Shown here piece by piece: positions 1 to 10,290 of a stretch of 64,000 nucleotides of DNA. Made by a program: the position numbers and the translations under genes. The stretch covers positions 38,550,716-38,614,715 of the forward strand of contig CM064874.1 in the NCBI GenBank assembly GCA_032719365.1. The letters run 5' to 3'. Under the pieces are notes generated by a model. The model saw only the letters and a program-made list of their open reading frames with translations. It was not told the DNA's origin and did no database searches. The stretch's first letter is position 1. Each line of letters starts with the position of its first letter. Origin of the DNA: Prinsepia uniflora (taxonomy: Eukaryota > Streptophyta > Magnoliopsida > Rosales > Rosaceae).

Positions 1-2283
1 TCTAGAGCTACGCACGTGCTACCCGGGGTCTCAAAGCCCAAGTCTATCAGGGTCTACCCAGGTCAATGTCCGTAGATCAATGACCCTCCCTGAGGTTAAG
101 ATCCAAGCCCTCCTGAGAGTAAGGTACCCAACGGGGGCGAATCCACTCAGTTAGTGCTCCGTGACTACTCCGGGGTCCACCTAGGCCAACGGCCCTCCCC
201 GGAGGAGACATTCCAAATAAGGAAGGTATATGAATATATATATATATATAGAGAAAACATCCTTAAAACACTTTAAGGGATTCATGCCTGGTCCCCATAA
301 ACCGTCATGAATCTAGAAATCCATTTAGGGTCCCCGATCCGAAATCACAAATGTAAAGTAACTGGGCCTCGTGCCCGAACACATGACTCAACTGGGCATC
401 ATGCCTGATATATCAAGGTCAGTCACGACTCCGATCATAGTGATGTGTGCAACCATCCATCCAGGAATGCCCTCAAACCTAGTATGTCGCCGTAAACAAA
501 TCAACCGACGCGACCACCACTAGCTTATGGTGCACTCATCACCGATCGATATTTTGAACCGTCAGCACTCCGAAGTTGAGCCTCTCATGCCTGCTCGACG
601 ATGGTAAGTGCATCGTGACCTCTCCAGAAGGAACATATCCCAGTCTGGAGGAGAGCGTCGTATCATCCGTCGTCGTGCACATAACATTCGCCGCGACCAC
701 GGCTTAGACCCATAGGTCACCAATAGGACTACATGCCCGAGACAAAACCAAATGGGTATCATGCCCTAGTTTATCCTTTTTAAATCCAAAACTAATTCAT
801 TTAAACCATCGTAGAAATACAGACCTGTATAGGCACCGTATAAGTCTGAAACCTTGAAATACATGCCTATACGTAACCACACATAGATGCACTCATGGCA
901 TCACAAAACAAGTATTAAAACATATAATAAACATTTATGCATGCATCAATTTAGAAATCCAAGGTCCACTCACAGACCGTCCGAGCTGCCGCCTCGATAC
1001 TTGTGCCAAACGGCCCTCCCAGGCCATTCATCGTCACCGAGACTCCCAAACCTGTCCAAATCACATTAGAGGGTTACTAACTACCTTATTAACTTCTCAC
1101 TAAAGCCTCGTAATTTTTCAGAATTGTTAAGTATTTTTAAACTCGATCCTAAACCTTCGGACACCCCGAAACCTATCGAAACGATGTCTGATCGACACGA
1201 AACCAATCCCAAAATGTTTGTTATATCAAATAGATGATTTCACATGTTGGAACCATCCCTTGAAAGTGGTCCATGCGCCCACACACGCCGGCCAAAGCCC
1301 CTGCGCGTGGGAGCCATGCGCCGGTGCACTACGGATCTTCTTCAACCTCCAGACCTGTCCAAACCGGCCAGTTCACTGCAATCCGATTTTCCTGGATCAG
1401 CCATATTCCTTCATTGTTTTTCGTCATTTTTCTTCCTAATTAATCCCATTCTACCTATTTTGATCCTAGGAATCTAAATATGCAAACAAAACAACCTAAA
1501 ACCTATAAAAATCCATCAACCCGATTTCCCCCCCACGGTTCGACCTTCCCAGATTTCTCCCCAGGGTTCCTCATCCCATAACCACCACCAAAATCACCCT
1601 AATACCCTCCTAGAAACCTAATACACCTATTCAAATCAACCAAAACGGTCCATAATACTTGAATCCAAAGATATGAAATTTTGGGTGTAATCGGGTTACC
1701 TTGCATCGGGGTCCCCTGCCGTCCACGGGGGCACTGTCCTTGGCCAACCACCACCATCACAACCTCCTCACTTCACTCTCTAGCCTCACAAACATGATCA
1801 GGTAGGGACTGGGTTTGGATGGGGTTCGATATTTGATCGGGTTTGGTTTGGGGAAATGGTGGAACAAGAGAAAGGGGAAGGGGATGCATGAATACAATTT
1901 CAATGGGCAATGGATTAGTGACACTTGTCACTCATCCATTGGGCCTTCCTAAAATATCTGGGCCTACTCGAGGACAAAAGCCAAGTCGTTTCGTAAAACG
2001 TGCAATAGTGCACCGAAACTTTCGTGAACCGTAACTTCTTCGTCGAATGTCCGAATTCGACGTGCCGCCTGTCTATGAATTCGTATCAACCCGATCCATG
2101 TAATGGTCCTCGGACCTCAGCCATCAGACCTCTCAATCAAAAGGTCAACGTTTTGCCCACAACTAGAGGCAAAACGATCAGTTTTCATCGTTCGTCCGAT
2201 TTCGCTCAACTAATTGCCGATTAACCTCACTAATCCTTGATTAGTCACTAATCTAATCCCGGAATTCAGGATGGGTCGTTACA
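1..2283 (-). mobile_element. Minus-strand LTR of the decayed gypsy family, cut by the window edge
   Basis: Read on the minus strand the segment starts at 2283 with the family LTR terminus (TGTAACGACCCATCCTGAAT) and runs leftward beyond base 1. Bases 1-120 match, in reverse, the LTR stretch near 29215-29300 of element II (the 'GGGTCATTGATCTACGGACA' region), so the same LTR type is meant. Right of 2283 the sequence becomes the inside of a plus-strand LTR (element I), so this LTR, or a whole element ending in it, was inserted into element I's 5' LTR. Its other end and TSD are outside the window, so solo LTR and full element cannot be told apart. It holds an (AT)n run at about 234-250 and no gene. 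Confidence 0.8.
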
Positions 2284-5189
2284 TTCATCTTCCTCATTCA
2301 AACTAAACCCGAAACCCAATTGAACCCAAACCCCTACCTCTCTTCCCTGTGATGCTTGGGTGAGACTGAGAGGCTGAGAGACCAGGACACGGTGAAGAAG
2401 TGGCAGGGCCACCGTGGATGGCAGAGGAAGCAACGGGAGAGGTAAACCTGAAACCCTCTTTAAATTTAAATTATTGAATCTCATTTTGGGACGTTTAGGA
2501 TCGATTTTGATGATCTAGTGGGGGTTTGCAAAGCTCAAACGAGCTGGTAGGATTGTTTTGGGGCAACGAAGGACTTTGGAACCATCGTGGACAGAGGATG
2601 GAAACTGGGTCGTTAGGATCGCGTTGAACAGGTAAATAATAGCCCGTATTTCATGATTTAAATTTGGTGGATCCATTTCTCGGATTGAGACGATGAAAAT
2701 GGAAGAAACGAGATCGATTTTGGTTTTCGGAGGTGGAAGAACGGATTAGGACGGGTATGTGGGTCTACGTGACCCAGTTGTAGTGATCCGGGTCGACCTG
2801 GACAGATGTCAGTGATGACGTCACTACTAACGTCAGAGTTGAATTTGTTGATGATAACGTTGACTTTTTGGTCAACGTTGGCCAACCACTTCGACATGTG
2901 CATGGTGGTGCGTAGGCATGCATTTCATGGTGGGACTAGGACCAATTTAAAGGTTTCGACGACACGAATCCAATGGTGGTGGTTTTGGGAATGTTGGGGG
3001 TTCTTGATATGGACTTGTATAGGTTAGTAGTAACCTTTGAGTAGTTTTGGACAGGTCTGGATAACCTGTAGAGGTCGGATTAGCCCGGAATTACTTATGG
3101 CGCTCGTACCGAGGCGTAGCTTGGACGATATGTGAGTGGACTTTGTTTTATGAATATCATGCATGCATAAATGTTTAATATGTGTTTATGGACATGATTT
3201 GAGATGCCGTGAGTGCATGTGATTTTAATATGAATTGTTTGGAACTATTGGAGGAAAATGCATTATTGAACGTAGTTTGAGATTTTTGTTTTATATGATG
3301 TTTGGGCTTCAGTCTAGTGTACTACATGCTTGTGTGTTATGTGATTCCGAAGGTTTCATGGAGAGGCATGAAATCGAGGAACTGATTTACGGTTTTGAGG
3401 ATTTCATGGAGATGCGTGAAATAGAGATTTGGGCACGAGTCCGAGTTGAACGATGATTTGAAAATGTTTTGGAAATGAGAAAGGGTTTTCGGATTTGGAA
3501 ATATCTTTTGGACATATGACCCAGTTGATTTGAGGTTTAACTTAGAGTATAATCAAACGCGAGATAATTTGGACGGTGACCCAGTTATGAGTTTTTTGAA
3601 AGATATTTCGAGCATGAGTCCCAGTTGTGAATTTTATAGGATTCGAGGAATCCTGGGATATGGAGTGTCTTTGGACACTAGATTTTCAGGCTGTGACCCA
3701 TTTGGTGATTTTCCGTCCTTGAGGCCCTATTGATGATGGCTTTCGGGTAAGTTCCGGATGATATGATGCTCTTCTGTAGGTTGCGGATGTGTTCCTTCGG
3801 GAGAGGTCACGATGCACTTCCTATTGTCGAGCAGCCATGGGAAGCAATGACCAAGGGAGGCTCGACTTAGGAGTGCTGATGTATTTCTGAGGGAGGCCAC
3901 AGGAAGCAATGACCAGAGACGATATCGTCGAGTGATGTGTTCACGGTGACATGGTAAGATTGTGAACGGTCTTGAGTTATTTGCACATGTGCTAGGATTG
4001 AAATTGTGACTGACATTGAGGATAGGATGTGTTCCCACGTGTTCTATGATTTGGGTTGAGGCTTCGTTCTAGTTTTCCTTGATTTGGTTTTGGGTTGCGG
4101 CTCTGTATGATTCGATTTTGGGCTTAGACCTTACTGGGGTAATAGCTTCGAGTGAGAACCATTTTTCATTGTGTTTTGATTTCTGAAGCAAGACGTCTTG
4201 CTTCCAAAAAAGTATTTGAAATAACTATTTTATGATCCATGCATGCTTTTACGTAAAGGGTATAAATCTATTTTCGATATAAATGATTTTTATAAACAGT
4301 TGTTTTCTCCACTCACACTTTTATGGTTTTAATACCCTTCAGGTTGATAGATGATGCGGGTTGTAGCAGAGATCGAGACATCACATGCCACCACCGATCC
4401 TGGCGTACTCTGGATAACCCCTGAGTAGGTGACGAGTTTATCCCTGGTTAGACACGTGGTGTCAGACGGGAATAGGCACGTCCCATAATAATCCAAGGGG
4501 ATTAGGATGGGTCATGTTATGTTTTCTTATGCACACTTGCTTTTACATGAAGAGTATAAATGTCTTTTCGTTAAATGGTTTTATAAACTGTTTGTTTTGG
4601 TCTGCTCACAACTTTTAATGTTTTTGATACCCTTCAAGTTGATCGCGGATGTAGGCTGCAGCAGAGACCGAGACATCACATGCCGTTGCGGACTCCATAA
4701 GCATAGTGGGCCCATAACCCACAGGTCCCAAGATCGAAACCTGGCTCTGATTTGTGAACATGTTTTCATGAGACTCCAGATGTGAGTCTATGTTCGGACA
4801 GAGGCCCTATTAAGATGCTTTTCAGTGATTTGATTTGGGTTAAGAACCTACGTGATTTGGTTTTGGGCGGAGACCCTACCTATGAAATGGCTTTGATTGA
4901 GCCATGTTTTAATTGTGTTTTGATTTGAAAAGCACTATGATTTTCTTTAAGAATGTATTTAAAATACTATTTTCTGATGTATGCGTGCTTTTACATGAAG
5001 AGTAGAAATGTCTTTTTGTTAAATGGTTTTATAAACTGTTTATTTTTGTCCACTCACAGCTTTTAATGTTTTTGATACCCTTCAAGTTGATCGCGGATGC
5101 AGGTTGTAGTAGAGACTGAGACATCACATGCCGCTGTGGACTCCACAAGTCACTGCGCACTCTATTAACCCCAAGCAGGTTATGGTTTA

Positions 5190-5906
5190 TGTCAGGACCC
5201 GACCCTCCTCAGTCAGGACCTGACTCTAACATGATATTGTTCGCTTTGGGCCTCTTCGCTCTCACTGTTTTGTTTTCGGGAGCTCAGGGTACAACTTCCC
5301 AAGGGATTACCCATCTTGGAATTGCACTATTCCCAACTCATTTAACTTTGGAGTTCCCACCGAACCCAAAGCCACTGAGCTCCCAAAAGGCCTGGTGCTA
5401 GATAGGTGTGTGCCTACACCTTTAAGGCACACCACCATTCCACTCCCAGGCCATTCCCCCCTCGCAGGAATGTGGGATCGTTCATCGTTCCCTCCAAGAT
5501 ATGGGTCTTACAATCCACCCCCCTTAGGGCCCAGTGTCCTCGCTAGCACACTTCCCGGTCGGGGTCTGGCTCTGATACCATTTTGTCAGGACCCGACCCT
5601 CCTCGGTTAGGACTTGACTCTAGCATGATATTGTCCGCCTTGGGCTTCCTCGCCCTCACGGTTTTGTTTTTGGGAGCTCACAGTACAACTTCCTAAGGGG
5701 TCACCCATCATGGAATTGCACCAGCCTTAACTCGCTTAACTTTGGATTTCCAACCGAACCCAAAGCCACTGAGCTCCCAAAAGGCCTCATGCTAGAGAGG
5801 TGTGTGCCTATACCTTTAAGGCACATCATTATTCCCCTACCAGGCCATTTCCCCCTTGCAAAAATATGAGATCGTTCACCGTTCCCTCCAAGACACGGGT
5901 CTTACA
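5190..5906 (-). mobile_element. TRIM: miniature LTR retrotransposon
   Basis: Two direct repeats of 323 bp (5190-5512 and 5584-5906) flank a 71-bp interior. Each LTR begins TGTCAGGACCCGACCC and ends GGGTCTTACA. The 5-bp target duplication GTTTA is perfect (5185-5189 and 5907-5911). The interior carries an iMet-type PBS read on the minus strand (5569-5580) three bases from the right LTR, and a polypurine tract read on the minus strand directly next to the left LTR (about 5513-5526), so the element is in minus orientation. No protein fits in 71 bp. Terminal-repeat retrotransposons in miniature are known to depend on other elements' proteins. By hand count the LTRs differ at about 44 of 323 positions (roughly 86% identical), so the insertion is old. 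Confidence 0.93.
5569..5580 (-). promoter_or_regulatory. Primer-binding site of the TRIM (tRNA-iMet)
   Basis: The minus strand reads TGGTATCAGAGC, the common plant retrotransposon PBS complementary to the 3' end of initiator Met tRNA. It lies three bases inside the right (5') LTR. Confidence 0.85.
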
Positions 5907-5993
5907 GTTTATCTTTGGTCTGGCATGTGGTGTCAGACGGGAGCATGGCGCATCCCACGATAATCCATGGGTTTGGGATAGGTCATGTCAGTT

Positions 5994-6005
5994 TGGTATC
6001 AAAGC
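5994..6005 (+). promoter_or_regulatory. Primer-binding site of element I (tRNA-iMet type)
   Basis: TGGTATCAAAGC lies three bases after the 5' LTR end at 5990. It differs by one base from the TGGTATCAGAGC used by the TRIM and elements IV and VI. The 3-nt spacer is the same as in the TRIM and element IV. Confidence 0.85.
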
Positions 6006-6600
6006 ATTAGATTGCTCTTGAGGTGTTGCGCATGTGTCGGATGTGATGTCTCTGGGCTGTTGTCATCTCATCATCAACCTGATAATGAGGGTAGGAATAG
6101 ACAAATTAAGTGGGAATGAACCCGAATAGATTCTATTTGGCAATAGATGCTATATTTCAATGAGGTTTGACCCCGAGTGGACGAAGTAGGGCCGAGTAGA
6201 CCCCGAGGAGGGATGAGTTTCTTGTGGGCCCAATAGCTAAGAGCCATAAAGTTATGAGTGAACGTGATCATCAGATAGTAGTTTCTGGTTGGTTGGATAC
6301 TAGTTACGCCATTATGGCGACTTTTCAGAGTCGAGACTAATGGAAGGTCAAGATAGATTTGCGGTTATGAGCAGTTGAGGTCGTGGATGACCCGAGTTGA
6401 GATTGATTGGACAAGTTACCAAGAGAGGGGTACTTGTGGATCGGATCCCGGGATGGATCGATCATTGGATTATACACATTGATCAGATTGTACGGGTGGT
6501 AGGGCCCGCATGAGTGCTTAATCTCGATAGCAGAGTTTTCTTTGAGTGGTTTGTACGAGGTTCGTGGTAGACATCGCTATCGATGTACGTGGATGAGATT

Positions 6601-6921
6601 AGTGAGAGTTGGGCAATATTCGAGGAACCTACTTACGTTATTTTTTCCCAGTCATATCGAGATATGAGAGAGGCGGAATACCTCCCAATATGAGTGCAGA
6701 GGTACAATCTCATGCTCATGTGGAAGATTTGACGGATGTTTAGTACGAGTAGAGGGTTGTGACCTTATCATGGTATGCTCATGTTCCAGTGACGACTAAG
6801 ACAATAAGGATTTGCCAGTCGTGTCGGTTTGCCGAGAGGTGAGATTCCTACATTTGGTCCAGAGGTATGTTATTGTTGCTCGATATGAGCATAGATTTGG
6901 GGTTTTAGCTCGATTAGCACT
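6601..6921 (+). pseudogene. gag (capsid) remnant of element I
   Basis: Two short stretches read like the retrotransposon gag domain (PF03732 type). At 6601-6690 the frame gives S-W-A-I-F-E-E followed by SQSYRDMREAEYL, the typical 'W..F...F....Y' core and the helix after it. At about 6835-6915 another frame gives EVRFLHLVQRY then VARYEHRF, matching the following 'EF..L.QG..SV.EYE..F' part. The same parts are seen in element II (about 30815-30950) and element IV (38713-38949). About 150 bases separate the two stretches, with what looks like a partial duplication, and stops and frame changes prevent translation. Gag would form the particle in which reverse transcription takes place; this copy cannot. 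Confidence 0.6.
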
Positions 6922-7643
6922 ATGTGCGACGATGAGCTTCAGTCGATGGTGATTGTGTCGAGTTGCCACATCATCTCAACAGAGATGTGATTGGTGGAAA
7001 CCCAACATAGATAACTGAGATGAGTTGGATGGAATCCAATAGCGATCGAGATGAAAATACAGAATCTCAGCAACGATTGGATTATTCCAGATGTAGTGAT
7101 CGATGAGTGGGACAGAGAGGATCCCAAGAGGGCCGGTTGAGATTACAAATATCTTTCGAGTCTGGTTAGACTATTGGACACATGTACTGCAAGATAGGTC
7201 ATAATTTATGCATGTTTTATCCATGATTTAATACCCTTTTACGTATGTTTTTTTTAATATTCCGTTCAATGCAATTAGAGAAAATAATATATTTTGTGAG
7301 AAATGTGTAGATCAAATAGATCTTGGAATTATGAGAATTTGAGCGAAAGAATCACCTAAATCGGAGTTGAAACGAAGAAGTTATGAAAGAAAGAAGATTG
7401 CATAGGAAGGTTCCAGCAGCTTTAATTCAGGGTTTCCTTCTATTTTTAGGTTATTTTCAAGTTCCTTCCACATTTATTCTCCATATAGTATAGGGATTTT
7501 AGTCCTACTTCCTTTTATATTCTTATTTTGAATTCCTTTACTTGTAGGAAAGGTTTTAATTAGATTTCTTAATTAATTAGGAAGTCTTTTCCTTATAGAA
7601 TTTAATTAAAAACTCCTATTTTTAAGAGGATTACTTATTCTCT

Positions 7644-7653
7644 TATAAATAGG
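7644..7653 (+). promoter_or_regulatory. TATA box of the solo LTR
   Basis: TATAAATAGG sits in an AT-rich stretch about 430 bases into the LTR and is followed by a less AT-rich, transcribed-looking segment. The position is normal for a U3 promoter. Confidence 0.55.
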
Positions 7654-8522
7654 GGCATTAGGGTTTATTGTAGGGGGCCGAATTTACCTTCCTAGGTCCC
7701 AAAACTCTGTCAAAATTCATACTAAATGTATATACATAGTCTATTCGTATTTATTATTTTTGTATGCTTTTGGATTCAAACTTGTGCTAAGGAGGAAGTG
7801 AGGCTTGGGAGAAGAAGAGTGTTTGAGCCCCTTTCGTACTCCTTGCTATTCTTTAGTATTTTTGTTTATTTATTCTTTTATCATTTTATGTTTCTTATGC
7901 ATTTAATTATGTTATTCGTTAATTCAATAATGTTTGAGTAGTGTAATTAGGGCTAGGGTCACTTGAAGCCCTAGCCATGTTAGTTCTTACTTAGATTTCT
8001 GGCTCTTGATTATGATTGTTATGCATGCCTGGATTTTTTGGATTACTGCGCTTCATGAACTCAATTTATGCTTATAAGCTTAGCTACCTTATTTGTGTAT
8101 AATTGTCGATGTAATTGCTTGACGGATCACCTTGATGTTTGTGTTCACCCTGCAATTTATGGCATCACATTTAAGAGGGGAAAATCTTATTCGTAATCTA
8201 AACTCATGACTTCCTAGGTCTGCACATTACTTTTCTAGGGATAGTGTATTGTCATTAAATCTTCTTTATGTTTCATGCATCATCACGCACCATCGGTAAT
8301 AGTTGTTTAAGTGCCGGCACATCATGCTTAAACATGCAATCTAAGAGAAGTTAATATGTGTAGGGTGAGCCTTAGCCGGACGGCTGCACGGGCATTTAAT
8401 TCAGATACATGCATAGTAATCTAATCAAGGAAATCTAACGGAACTATAATTGGTAAAGGTGGATAGAAACCCTAGCTCGACTTAGTTAGTTAATTTTCTT
8501 ACATTAATTTAATGTGACAACA

Positions 8523-8523
<1 letters not shown>

Positions 8524-8558
<35 letters not shown>
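8524..8558. repeat. 35-bp cytosine homopolymer
   Basis: An uninterrupted run of 35 C lies inside the solo LTR. The minus strand is therefore a 35-G run that could form G-quadruplexes. Such runs are unstable in replication and in sequencing, so the true length may differ. Confidence 0.95.
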
Positions 8559-8560
<2 letters not shown>

Positions 8561-8753
8561 CCCCATATTTTCATTTTAATTACTCCACTTCAGTAAGTTG
8601 AGTTAAAAGGAATTGGATATCATTGAGCATGTCTTTTGTGGGATCGACCTTTGCTTGCATCTATACTATTTACACGTCTTGTGCACTTACAAAGTTTATT
8701 ACACGTAGAGGTTTTTCCTAGTACATCTTTTGTGCTTGGTAAAATTTCTATCA

Positions 8754-10026
8754 CTGCACCTGGAGCAGAAGCAGGTGTTTTGTCTTACCTTGGGCAAGTG
8801 TGCACGAGTGTTGGGTGCAGGAGTTGGTTCCCCTAGGATTGGGACGTGCGAGTGAGTACTCCGACCAGTACTATGTTGGGTGTAGTTTGTTAAACCAAGA
8901 TTGTTCGGGTTGGATAAGGTGGTAAGACAAATCAAATATTTTACCTTAAAACATATTAGTTTCCAGGACACGTGGTTGATGTTCGAGTGGGGGACTACTT
9001 GGAGGCTGGGAACATACTATGGGATAACTGTTTGGGATATGGGACACGTGTTATGATGTCCCTAGTTAGCTCAGTGAGCTTAAAGTGAGATGGTTGTGCC
9101 AAGTTTCTCGATGAGCCATTTCTGACTAGTCCTGTAACGAAACTTAGTGGAATCGGGATTCAGTTGAGTTGGAATGTCATTGATAGGAAAACCAATGTTT
9201 CTTGTCGAAGTTCAATGGAACTTTGAGAGTTAGTTATAACGAGACAGCTGAACGAGAAAATCATGCGGAACTAGTAGTCCTTATTGTGGAAGTTCTTAGT
9301 GAACTTCTCATCACTCAGGGATGTATAAGCTTGTAAAAGTCGAGCTGATTGGAGGAGTGATACGACCGTGGGAAGAGTACTACAATAGCTATTAACAGAG
9401 GTTATTGGTGGAAGTATACCTTCAAGTTTGCAATTTCTCTTGGGTTCAAAGAGGGTGTAAGAGCTTGACACCCAGGCTGTGAACCAAATTTGATTAACTT
9501 GAAGAGTAGAGACCGTGCTTGGTGTCACCTGACGTGATGAGTGAGCACCAAATTTAGATGGACGTATGTGTTATGGGTCATGTTACGTTGACTGAGAGAG
9601 CTAGTATGGATACTCCGAGGATCGAGTGAGATGGTTGAGGATCGAGATGTTGAAGATCGATTTGGTTATGGATCGAGAGGATAGAGATAGTGTACGATTG
9701 GTGTCGGCCAACCATGACGATTGAGATTGGATTCACTCAGAAGGGATGCGTGTCATTGATTGTCGGGTGGAAGTTTTCCACATGATTGCAGCACATGGAT
9801 GCGATTGACTCAGGAAAAAGTCAAATGAATTTTGGTTTGAGATGATTACTGGATTAGAGGTTATAGCACGGCTGTATGATCCGACCCTTTGCAACATTAG
9901 GATGGGGGTCGAGGTTTAGATTGGTAGATCTTGGTAGATGTAAATCGGTTGGTCTCTAGAGTTGGTGGGGTGACCAGGAGGACTCTGAGAGGACGTTGAG
10001 TATAGTGTACGGTCTGTCCAGAGCAG
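8754..10026 (+). mobile_element. Element I interior, second part
   Basis: The element I interior resumes here; 'GGACACGTGGTTGATGT' at about 8966 matches element II near 31149. The sequence is stop-rich in all frames, and I recognise no protein domain. It is interrupted at 10026 by the CACTA transposon, whose target triplet CAG is 10024-10026. Confidence 0.7.
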
Positions 10027-10094
10027 CACTATGCCATTTATATTAATAAACGTCACTAATCTGACAACAATTTAGATTAAATGTGATGTCTTAT

Positions 10095-10290
10095 TATAAA
10101 AGACGACAGTTTTGAATAAAATTGTCGTCTATAACTATGTAAGAGTGTTGTCTATGATGTTTTGTAAAATTATGTGAGATAAAAGATAACAGTTATTTTA
10201 AAAACTGTTGTCTATTAGAAGATAGGAGGAAATATTATGTGAGATAAAAGACAACAGTTATTTTAAGAACTGTTGTCTATTAGAAGACAG
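10095..10290. repeat. Left subterminal repeats of the CACTA element
   Basis: Inverted pairs of the motif GA(C/T)(G/A)ACAGTT and its complement occur about every 60-80 bases (10099-10131, about 10182-10220, about 10247-10285), separated by A/T-rich loops. Each pair can fold as a hairpin. Subterminal motif clusters bind the accessory transposase protein in En/Spm elements. Confidence 0.8.

Larger units (their letters stand above)
2284..5990 (+). mobile_element. 5' LTR of element I (plus strand), start missing
   Basis: The segment aligns with element I's 3' LTR (19559 onward), for example around 2960-3190 against 22090-22320. It ends at 5990 in GGGATAGGTCATGTCA, followed by a 3-nt spacer and a tRNA-iMet primer site. 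The first few hundred bases of the LTR are absent because the minus-strand LTR 1-2283 is inserted there. The 3' part of the LTR (TATA-like 'GTATAAATG', 'CCACTCACA', 'CCTTCAGGTTGAT') occurs three times in a row: about 4238-4517, 4527-4740 and 4978-5990. The last copy is interrupted by the TRIM at 5190-5906. No coding potential is seen. Confidence 0.8.
5991..7212 (+). mobile_element. Element I interior, first part, with gag remnant
   Basis: This is the start of the internal region of element I. It has no long open frame. A decayed capsid-type gag is readable between 6601 and 6921, described separately. The rest is stop-rich sequence alignable with element II's interior. It is broken at about 7212 by a solo LTR. 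Confidence 0.7.
7213..8753 (+). mobile_element. Solo LTR of an unrelated, possibly Athila-like element
   Basis: The interiors of the related elements run continuously across this point, while here about 1.5 kb of unrelated AT-rich sequence is inserted. The best LTR borders are TGTTTTAT at 7213 and TTTCTATCA at 8753, flanked by ATGCA (7208-7212) and CTGCA (8754-8758), a TSD with one mismatch. A strong core promoter, TATAAATAGG at 7644-7653, is followed by 'GGGCATTAGGGTTT', as in U3/R of plant LTRs. The 3' part ('GTGGGATCGACCTTTGC' onward) is of a kind often seen in Athila-type LTRs. No PBS, gag or pol follows, so it is a solo LTR. The family name is a guess; the exact borders are moderately certain. 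Confidence 0.5.

Noticed and set aside
5994..6005. tRNA gene at the iMet-like sequences
   Set aside because: Only the 12-base primer-site match is present at 5994, 5569, 42052 and 50889, next to LTR ends; there is no tRNA body.
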